64,000 bases of DNA from Leuctra nigra (lineage: Eukaryota > Arthropoda > Insecta > Plecoptera > Leuctridae), in assembly GCA_934045905.1 (NCBI GenBank), contig OW203762.1, positions 43,983,411-44,047,410 on the forward strand, in the 5' to 3' direction. The number at the start of each line of letters is the position of its first letter. Position 1 is the stretch's first letter. The translations under genes were made by a program, and so were the position numbers. Under the pieces are notes generated by a model, which saw only the letters and a list, made by a program, of their open reading frames with translations, had not been told where the DNA came from and made no database searches. Below are positions 58,301 to 64,000 of the stretch, piece by piece.

Positions 58301-61300
58301 GCTGGATGATCACCATCTAATATTCATATTGTCTGAATGAGACTGCACATACTTCCTGGACTTGCAAAACGCGTTTCCACCACATATATATGCCAAGCTT
58401 ATTGCTGCGACCATAAGTGCTTCACATTTGTTTCCACTATTCAGATCTAGTAATTCTCAGTTGTTCAGAGAAGCAGAATTTGAAGAAATGGGGTAAAAAG
58501 AAATGCATACTGCACTTGTAATATGGACAAATATGAACCGCCATTACTTTGCTCCTAATGGTATGTGTGGTCTCTTTATAACTCGCAGTTTAGCTAACGA
58601 TTGTCTCTGGATTGTTTTAGACGAACAGGGTGAGCCACCCGCCCCTGGCACAGGGATGGAGTATTCGTCTGGACCAGTTTATGACATCTCGCAAGCAGGC
58701 CAGCTTGTGGCAGGTTAGTTCAATTTATGGTACCTAACTACTTAATTGTTTTGGTTGAAATTTTACTTACAACATGGGTTGAAACCACCAGTTGGTGACA
58801 AACCAATTGCAGGCAGCCAGACCTAGAGGAGATGCATCTTGTAAATGCAATAGAGTTGTGCTTATTTTAAGGTCTCTTCTCTTCAGAATGTGAAATTAAT
58901 TTTGAAAACTACTTTAAATGGGGGAAGTTGTCGACCTGACAACTCATATTAAATGTTTAATGTTTTTCTGCAAACAGTGCAGAAACCGATGTGAAATGGC
59001 TTAAATTTTAGGGTTGTTTAAATTTCGACCAACCCATAATAACATTTTACTAAAGAACCTAGAAAAAGATATATGTAAAACCAAAAATACGCTCTGTGTT
59101 TAAGCATCATCAAGCGAGCAGAGCAAGGGTTTCCTCTTGAAACTTATGGCTTGAATCTCTGTTTTTTTTTGTCTGTGTGTGTATTATTCATCTCTTGCCA
59201 AAGGAAGTAACGGATCAGGCCAATTTTTACACAAAACTTGAATGGCATTCAGCAAGATCGGTCCATTGGTTTCATTGGAAATTGCATTTAGGAACCATAG
59301 CAACGAAGTCTTTTACAAATTACCTAGTACTATGATCACTGCAAATTTCTGTAGTTGGTACTTCCTGGAGACAGTGACATTTATTTTCAACATTGACAAT
59401 TCGTCTTTGACATTGAATGTACACTCCTGAACACTGAAATTGGCCCGCGGTCAATGTTCGGCCCTAAACTCACACAAGCCATCCGGTCTTTGTGGCAAAA
59501 ATTACATTAAAATAAATGTTAAATACTAGCGTGTTTGCAACTTCACTGAAAATCTGCACGGTAGCACAACAAGATGACAAATAATTTGTTTTTCATGTGT
59601 TTTTTCTATTACCTAGAAGGGGTGAATGGATTCAATGGAAACAACTTATGATGGACTGTAGAACATTTGACAGATTTTTGTGAAAATATCATCTTTTTCC
59701 CATTACAATTAATTTTTCTAACAAATATTGAAATTTTTAAAAGCTTGTGAATACCTATACCGGGTGTTGCAAAAAAACGCACAATGGGTGAGACATCGCT
59801 GTGACGAAACTACTGCATACATTGTGTTGAAAATTTCACATAATATAAACAACATACTATACACATAACATATTGTGTGAAAGTTTCAAAAACATTACTT
59901 TTGTTCGAAAAAAGTTACAGCTGCTCGAATTTGGTTGCCGAAAAATCGATTATACGAAGCTCAAATAGCCCGCGCATAAAAAAACGTCCATTAGCCGGGA
60001 CGCTGTTTCATCAAAACTGCTTACGATATCATTCTGAAAAATTTTAATTTTTAGCAAAATATATTGCTATAAATTAAAAAAAATTTAATAAATGGGGGTC
60101 AATGGAACAAAAGTTATGGTGTCTTCAAGTTGAGCCAAAAAACAGAATATAATTTTTAAGTTTTATTATACCTACGCGCAATAATTTAAAAAGTGTAATT
60201 ATCTCGCGCTAGTTCTGCTTTTAATCTCAAATTCAAGGAACCATAACTGCCGTTCAATTTATTCAAATTTATTCAAATTTTTACACCAATGATGGCAATA
60301 TATTGTGCATAAAATTTGAAATTTTCAGCTTGTTATCATGCGCAGTTTTGAATAAACAGCGACCCAATCAATGCACGTTTTCTGGACGCGCCCTATTTGA
60401 GCTCCGTATAGTAATCGATTTTTCGACAACCAAATTCGAACTGCTGTAACTTTTCCCACAAATGTTATGTTTTTGAAACTCTCACACATTAAAGATCAGT
60501 AAGTTGTTCAGAATAATAATCTATCCGCTGGTTCTAATTTAATGGGTCAGGGGGTGGGTGTTCCCACCAACACTAGGGCCGCAGGACTACTGGAGACCGG
60601 CTGGCCACGCCTGGCGTCTCCTCCTCGTCTTCTTCTTCTTCCTCCATTTCCAATTGTTCCACAAATTGCCTCCACCTTGTTCTGTCCTCCCACTGTCTCT
60701 CAGCCTCCAACTCATTCCAACTTCCTCCTCTCTCCAAAACATCATCCTTAATAACTCCAATCCACCTCTCTCTTGGTCTTCCTACTCTACGTGGTCCCGA
60801 AGTAGCCGACTCAAACACCCGCCGTGGCACTCGCCCTGTTCCCATCCTCTTCATGTGGCCAAACCACCGAAGCCTCTCTCTGCCCAATTTAAACCCCAAT
60901 CTCTCTACCCCCAGCTCACTTCTTATCTTCTAACTTCGGATCTTGTCCATTCTTATGACTCCCTTCACACTCCTCAAGAAGGGAGTCGGGGGGAAGGTTG
61001 TTTATATTGTGTCAAATTTTAAGCCCAATGTATGCAGTTGTTTCGTCACAGGGATGACTCGGCCATTGTGCGTTTTTTATGCGCCACCCGGTAGATATCT
61101 TTTAAGCATATGATTCTACAGTTCTATAATAATAAGCTAGTTTCATCTTTCTGAGATCATCAGTTTTCTTGGAAAAAAATAATTGCGAAACTGAAATTTC
61201 CCATTCGAACGGCCTTGATTCACTAGGTAGCGCTATCTATTGGTTTGGTACGTTTAGGGTCAAATGTTGTCTTCATAGCTGTTTCCAAGGTCTATACGAG

Positions 61301-63080
61301 ACTTAAAATTAGGATTCGGGATAGGAAATGTGTTTCAAGCACAAGTGCTTTGTACCATGGTCATAATACCACAGAGTGTTTTGAACAACTCTTCTGACCA
61401 CCCACCACAAGTGTGTGCTAGAATTATATCTTCCTCGCAACATTTGGTGTCAGAAGTAGGATATTCGGTAAGATGTTATAATGTGTGAGAGTTGGGTGGC
61501 CGTTACACAGAGGCATAATGGTGCTTTGTACAACTGGTGTGACTTTGTTATTGTTATACTTGTAACTTAACAAGAGCTTATTGAAGTACTTATTATTATC
61601 TATAATAATAGTAGGTACCTAGTACTGTTATTTTATTTTAACGAAAGGACATAAAATATAAAAAATCATTCTTTTAAAGTGGGTATCGCACTGGGTTGCA
61701 ACCCGTGACTGGAAACTTTTGTTGCATAAAGAGGCAAAAGCCTATCACAAGCAACGCTTTGGTTTAATGTTGTTTGGTTCACAATTGACACCCTGAGTTG
61801 CGCAGGAAGCAACGTTTCTGGATACTCACTATTGTTCGGATCACATCTTGTGGTACCAGAACAAATTGTTGGAACTCTCAGAATAGAGAAATCACTATAA
61901 CCAAATTCAGTCTGCACATGCGTGGACAACCACGATTTCTAGCCGCGTGCTCCAATCGCGGTTTGCAATGCAGTCTTCTTCCAAGTAGTTCTTGACTTTT
62001 TTCGAATCTCAATTTGTCAATAGACCATTTTAAATATTATCTCTGTGGCTCTGCTTTCTTACAAAAATCATATGCAGTATTATTTCCAGACACCTTAGTC
62101 CCTGTTTTACCTATTGTTGAAACAGGGACTAAGGTGTCTGGAAATAATACTGCATATGATTTTTCTTAGAAAGCAGAGCCACCGAGATAATATTTCAAAT
62201 GGTCTATTGCTTCTCTTGGCCATTTCCATTGAAATGGGGTTCGTCTATAAGTTAGTCTTCTCATCCCCAGGTCCCGGAGCTCGGAACAACATCACCATTC
62301 CAGGCCTCCTCGGTGCTGGGCTCAACAAGCTTAGCTCCGAGCAGCAGGAAGCCGTCACCCGAGCGAAGAAATATGCCATGGAGCAGAGCATCAAGATGGT
62401 GCTCATGAAACAGACCCTTGCACATCAGCAACTTGTAAGACTTCTTTCATTCTATCTAGCTCACAAAGTAGGACTAGTTCAAGCGATAAATGATTCACGA
62501 AAAATACATAGATTTTGATTGTTTTTTTCAATTTATTCCCAAGTACATAGATTCCAGAAACAATCATTTTAAGTACAAACTAGATAATAGGTTGGTACGT
62601 ACCTATCTCAAAATATATTTTCCGGCCTTGAAAGGAAGTTAGATTGTGAATATCCATTAAAATGCTTAATATCCACACTAATACAATCATTACTGTTCTA
62701 CTGCAGTGATGCTTTTTCTAGTGGGAAGCATTGGTTTTTTTATATCCTGATCTCATGTTATGGCTGTTTCGAGTATGTACATGTAATTGTACTCCTTAGT
62801 CTTGTTTTAATTTGTACTTGTGTTTCACAGCAAGCGATGTCCTTCCAGCGTCACCAAGCCATTGCGCTGATGTGCAGGTTAGTGTGGGTGGTCAGGTAGT
62901 CAAGATGATTGTGTGTTTCCCCAGGTGTTGGCAGATCGGCAGTGTATGGGCGGGGGTGGGCCCTCTTATAAGCAGTACTATCGCGTTCTAACGTCGGGTG
63001 ACGCTTTGTCTCTTGTTGCAGCAAATGGCTAGTCAAAGGAGTCAGGTTCAAAGACAGCAGGCCCTCGCCCTTATGTGCAG
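40349..63080 (+). CDS. PUF60: PUF60 / half pint splicing factor, 5' part (gene-level entry, runs off the window)
   Basis: Exons 40349-40396, 48243-48309, 58621-58713, 62271-62434 and then either 62831-62877 or 63022-63080 join in phase. The predicted N-terminus starts [16 protein letters not shown], continues with a short basic MKKMKLE motif and contains [20 protein letters not shown], close to vertebrate PUF60 [20 protein letters not shown]. It ends IALMC or LALMC, just before RRM1, whose exons lie beyond base 64000. In the family the protein binds U-rich tracts near 3' splice sites together with U2AF and also acts as a transcriptional repressor (FIR). Introns 1-3 are 7.8, 10.3 and 3.6 kb and filled with repeats. 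Confidence 0.9.
41075..41842. mobile_element. Non-autonomous hAT-like element, 768 bp
   Basis: CTTGCTAA is duplicated exactly at 41067-41074 and 41843-41850; the ends are inverted CAGTGGCGGTTTGTG. The interior contains open frames in both strands without recognisable protein. Confidence 0.88.
41954..42440. mobile_element. Candidate TIR element, ~490 bp, GCGC-rich ends
   Basis: Inverted ends GGGTGTGTTTGA with nearby GCGCGC-type words (TTGCGCGCTGGG, CGCGCGGAGTTATC). No clear target duplication, so superfamily undetermined; GGGTGTTTG-type ends occur in PIF/Harbinger elements. Confidence 0.55.
42715..43968. mobile_element. Non-autonomous hAT-like element, 1254 bp
   Basis: GGCCTAAC duplicated exactly at 42707-42714 and 43969-43976; inverted ends TAGTGATGGGCA followed by repeated GAAATTTATGAAA/TTTCGAAA words. 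Contains the nested element at 43213-43764. TAGTGATGGGCA is a classic hAT-type end. Confidence 0.9.
43213..43764. mobile_element. Harbinger-like MITE, 552 bp, nested in the hAT-like element
   Basis: TTA on both flanks (43210-43212, 43765-43767); inverted ends TACCC(T/C)GTTC(T/C)CACTACA. Subterminal copies of CAACCGCGGTTGA/CAACTGCAGTT. The 60-residue frame at 43402-43584 lies inside it but has no recognised homology. Confidence 0.8.
45905..46049. repeat. Arm of the large palindromic element, left half
   Basis: Matches the end region seen near 35400-35490 and 32090-32180 (ACTAGTGGCGCCCTCAAAGC, GTCAATCTTAACGAGTTCAG). The other half resumes at 47892, so the sequence between is an insertion. Confidence 0.65.
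46050..46442. repeat. Near-perfect inverted repeat, two ~151-bp arms, 90-bp loop
   Basis: 46050-46201 and 46292-46442 are complementary along their whole length; the only difference I find is one extra A in a homopolymer at the outer end. Landmarks are TACCAGCCAAGTCTCTTC and TACTTGGCGCATCG. It would fold into a long, almost uninterrupted RNA stem when transcribed as part of PUF60 intron 1. Confidence 0.92.
46600..47640 (+). repeat. Tandem array, four units of about 270 bp
   Basis: The motif ACTTCCGGTTT(C/A)AAAATGGCGGC or a close variant occurs at about 46657, 46926, 47192 and 47464, spaced 266-272 bases. Each is preceded by GAGATATGACGTCAC-like and CGTTTGGCGC-like words. Units have diverged noticeably. 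Confidence 0.78.
47892..48025. repeat. Arm of the large palindromic element, right half
   Basis: Continues the arm broken off at 46049: ACATCGCGAAATAACAG, CAATCGGCATATTTCATTTC and ACTAGATGTCTATTCA match 32175-32300. Confidence 0.75.
48243..48309 (+). CDS. PUF60: PUF60 exon 2
   Basis: 67 nt between TTGTAG and GTAAGT. In the frame set by exon 1 it encodes [20 protein letters not shown] then LE; the basic KKMK could be a nuclear-localisation element. The other two frames give either a stop or an implausible peptide. It ends in phase 1, matching exon 3. Confidence 0.75.
49746..49906. mobile_element. tRNA-like palindrome (64-bp arms, 33-bp loop)
   Basis: 49746-49809 and 49843-49906 are complementary with two mismatches in 64. 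The plus strand across loop and right arm reads as a tRNA: TAGCTCAGTTGGTAGAGC (D-arm, perfect A-box), anticodon stem CTCGC/GTGAG with GGC anticodon, and T-arm CCGGGTTTGAGCCCCGG. Position 33 is G instead of the near-universal T. The minus strand of the left arm carries a perfect B-box (GGTTCGAGCCC). The 5' acceptor half has been replaced by the palindrome, so a functional tRNA is unlikely; SINE-type origin is possible. Confidence 0.82.
49998..50572. mobile_element. Harbinger-like MITE, 575 bp, with GGGTTGCGG-type repeats
   Basis: TAA on both flanks (49995-49997, 50573-50575). Ends are about 45-bp inverted repeats starting AGGCCCATGC; both contain AACCCGCAGCCGCAACCCGT. Further copies of GCAACCCGCA/GCCGTAGCCCG sit just inside each end. 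Non-coding. Confidence 0.82.
50652..51170. mobile_element. Candidate hAT-like element, ~519 bp
   Basis: Inverted ends (C/T)AGTGTTGGGTC; interior rich in TATCTAGATACA-like words. No clean 8-bp duplication, so boundaries are tentative. Confidence 0.5.
51185..51719. mobile_element. TTAA-flanked MITE, copy 2 (535 bp)
   Basis: TTAA at 51181-51184 and 51720-51723; ends GGTAG(C/T)AC inverted. Interior matches 24101-24624, notably CTTCTCGTGTCTAG and AATACCAACGTGTGCTATTT. Confidence 0.78.
52145..52680. mobile_element. Harbinger-like MITE, 536 bp
   Basis: TTA on both flanks (52142-52144, 52681-52683); about 28-bp inverted ends starting AGCCGCGTTTACAACAAAAT. The motif AAAATTAACG is repeated just inside each end. 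Non-coding. Confidence 0.85.
54085..54235. mobile_element. Small Harbinger-like MITE, 151 bp
   Basis: TTA on both flanks (54082-54084, 54236-54238); inverted ends ACCCT(G/T)TCTACA(C/T)GCTC. A diverged copy is at 25167-25312. Confidence 0.7.
55541..56702. mobile_element. Composite element, decayed inverted copy
   Basis: Read on the minus strand it repeats the order of 46050-47891: a decayed hairpin region (about 56355-56702, with GACTTGGCTGGTATTTTTAC), two diverged tandem-unit fragments (TGACGTCATATC at about 55945) and the end CAGCTCCACTAG (complement at 55543-55554). The hairpin arms here are heavily mutated, so this copy is much older. Confidence 0.7.
58621..58713 (+). CDS. PUF60: PUF60 exon 3
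   Basis: 93 nt between TTTTAG and GTTAGT; encodes [18 protein letters not shown] then [14 protein letters not shown], the glycine codon being split with exon 4. This linker is not part of the shorter mammalian N-terminus I know, so support rests on phase, splice sites and proline/acidic composition. Confidence 0.75.
59760..61091. mobile_element. Foldback, TA-flanked element, 1332 bp, with inserted LINE
   Basis: Flanked by TA (59758-59759, 61092-61093); ends CCGGGTG inverted, followed by AAAAAACGCACAATGG and TGTGACGAAAC on both sides. Long arms continue inward, for example ATCGATTATACGAAGCTCAA near 59948 and its complement near 60390-60420. The right arm is split by the LINE fragment at 60541-60985. 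Confidence 0.75.
60541..60985 (-). mobile_element. LINE 3' fragment, divergent third copy
   Basis: The minus strand encodes [16 protein letters not shown], a stop, then [19 protein letters not shown] and [14 protein letters not shown], clearly related to the copies at 1-411 and 26443-27249 but well diverged. It shares the 3' GGGTCAGGGGGTGGG motif near 60543. 5'-truncated. Confidence 0.82.
62018..62209. repeat. 90-bp inverted repeat with 12-bp loop upstream of PUF60 exon 4
   Basis: 62018-62107 pairs with 62120-62209 with about four mismatches, the inner 45 bp being perfect (ending ACACCTTAGTCCCTGTTT). It ends 61 bases before the 3' splice site at 62270. Arm sequence is shared with 39659-39862, so it is a mobile foldback. 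Confidence 0.88.
62271..62434 (+). CDS. PUF60: PUF60 exon 4
   Basis: 164 nt after CCCCAG, donor GTAAGA. Encodes [20 protein letters not shown] then [20 protein letters not shown] and [12 protein letters not shown]. The block [10 protein letters not shown] is identical to vertebrate PUF60, which continues SVLVKQTIAHQQ. This is the conserved N-terminal helix preceding RRM1. Phase 0 at its 3' end. Confidence 0.95.
62831..62877 (+). CDS. PUF60: PUF60 exon 5a (alternative)
   Basis: 47 nt between TTCACAG and GTTAGT; encodes [15 protein letters not shown] plus a split arginine. Vertebrate PUF60 has QSMAAQRQRALAIMCR here, directly before RRM1 (VYVG). It is homologous in place and sequence to exon 5b, 144 bases downstream. 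Confidence 0.85.
63022..63080 (+). CDS. PUF60: PUF60 exon 5b (alternative)
   Basis: 59 nt between TTGCAG and GTTAGC; encodes [19 protein letters not shown] plus a split arginine. Same entry phase (0) and exit phase (2) as exon 5a, and both end ALMC-R. Lengths 47 and 59 are each 2 modulo 3, so using both exons would shift the frame; they should be mutually exclusive. Confidence 0.85.
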
Positions 63081-64000
63081 GTTAGCATTACCCATTTCAT
63101 TTGCCATCAGGGAGGGGTGTGCATACAAAAATTTAGTTGATCAAAATGGGGTGCGTCTATATTGAACCGATGTAATGCTGCTAGTAAAGCCTCCCCGGGG
63201 ATTTACGTTACATAAAACTGCATTTTCTGGTTTGCCAACACTTATCGGATTCCCACTTGTTTTGCACTTGATTGACGAGTTTTTGCCAGTCGTATGCACA
63301 CCCCTTCAGGCTCATTTACTTTTTTTGCAGTGTGATGTAAATTTTTTCTGTGAACAGATGGTTGAGCACCAAGTTGTAACTTGTTGTTGACTCCCAACTT
63401 GAATGAGCATTTTGCTGATAAGATCTGACTGCATAATAGAAGTACCACATTTCCTTTTGTACTGCATGCCTAAAATAAGTTTATAAGTTTGTTAATTTAC
63501 ATACTTAACCTATCTGGCAATGTCTGGGAATTATGTTAATCATACATATTAAATTGTAAGTTCTTATTACTTTATAAGACATTAAGTATTAAGGATTTGT
63601 TATTCTGTATTTGTTCTACGCTCTTTGTCTTGTCTATATTTTCATCAAATTATTGAATTCTATGCGATATTGATGCCTGATCAATAAGGTCCAGCTAATT
63701 TCTTGATAGTGGTGAATGGGTTATTAATTATTGATAATCCATATAATTTACTTGCCATATGCCTAGGGTTCTTAATTGGTATCATATTAGACATTGTCTT
63801 CCAAATTCATCAGAATATCAATTTATTAAAAATAACTTTGTGCAAATTTGTTACTAAATAATATGTAGTAAGATGCACACTGAGAAGCATGAGATGAAAT
63901 TGTTGATTCCTCTGAAACTACAAGTAACAAACCAATCGAGTACCTATTCGGATCTTGTGACATGAGATACCTACTTGAATGGAGTGTGTTCTGCATTTAT
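63081..64000. other. PUF60 intron 5 (partial)
   Basis: No exon is recognisable before the window ends; RRM1 should begin further right. Open frames at 63175-63390 and opposite have no homology. Confidence 0.55.

Larger units (their letters stand above)
48310..58620. other. PUF60 intron 2
   Basis: 10.3 kb. Contains the tRNA-like palindrome (49746), MITE-type elements (49998, 50652, 51185, 52145, 54085) and the decayed composite element (55541). Segments 48310-49740, 52690-54080, 54240-55540 and 56710-58500 show AT-rich sequence with no gene or clear repeat. Confidence 0.5.
58714..62270. other. PUF60 intron 3
   Basis: 3.6 kb with a foldback element interrupted by a LINE fragment (59760-61091) and a long hairpin next to the 3' splice site (62018-62209). 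58720-59755 and 61095-62010 show no gene; 61674-62000 shares GGGTTGCAA(A/C)CCG-like words with 19530-19760. Confidence 0.5.

Noticed and set aside
62831..63080. Both PUF60 exons 5a and 5b used together
   Set aside because: Joining 5a to 5b shifts the frame after TGC AG, so the pair cannot both be included in a protein-coding transcript.

Overview
This is nuclear DNA of an arthropod, most likely an insect. The genes have long introns with GT-AG junctions, the sequence is AT-rich, and many small DNA-transposon derivatives and palindromic repeats fill the non-coding space. The proteins are animal-type and the 5S-like pseudogenes resemble insect 5S rRNA. A hemipteran is my weak guess from the abundant GGTAGGTACCTACC-type words, which also occur in other insect orders; species is not determined.

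Three protein-coding genes can be supported. (1) A STE20-family kinase of the SLK/LOK group (Drosophila Slik type) lies on the minus strand. Exon 1 is at 30614-30453 and there are two alternative last exons, 9927-9544 and 6671-6525. I joined 15 coding exons by phase into a 1437-residue protein, or 1358 residues with the other terminus. (2) A single-exon gene at 38913-39524 (+) encodes a DNL-type zinc-finger protein (DNLZ/Tim15/Zim17), the mitochondrial Hsp70 escort protein. (3) The 5' part of PUF60 (half pint, poly(U)-binding splicing factor) is on the plus strand. Its exons 1-4 lie at 40349, 48243, 58621 and 62271, and two tandem, homologous, probably mutually exclusive exons lie at 62831 and 63022. 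The gene runs off the right edge before its RRM domains.

Layout: 1-6.5 kb is intergenic with a LINE 3' end and two hAT-type elements. 6.5-30.6 kb is the kinase gene, whose introns hold a LINE, a retroposed GC-rich element, 5S-rRNA-like pseudogenes and nested MITEs. 30.6-38.9 kb is a divergent intergenic region packed with inverted-repeat elements, including one carrying a tRNA-Arg-like sequence. 38.9-39.6 kb is DNLZ. 40.3-64 kb is PUF60, with introns crowded by hAT-like, Harbinger-like, TTAA-flanked and palindromic elements.

The most notable observations are the tandem PUF60 exons, the duplicated SLK terminal exons fed by a GC donor, a hairpin with two ~151-bp arms that are virtually identical, tRNA-like sequences caught inside palindromes, and a transposon whose empty site can be read from other copies in the same window. 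The genes do not form a functional cluster: a cortical/cytoskeletal kinase, a mitochondrial chaperone escort and a splicing factor simply sit side by side. All function statements are homology inferences from remembered family features; no database search was possible.
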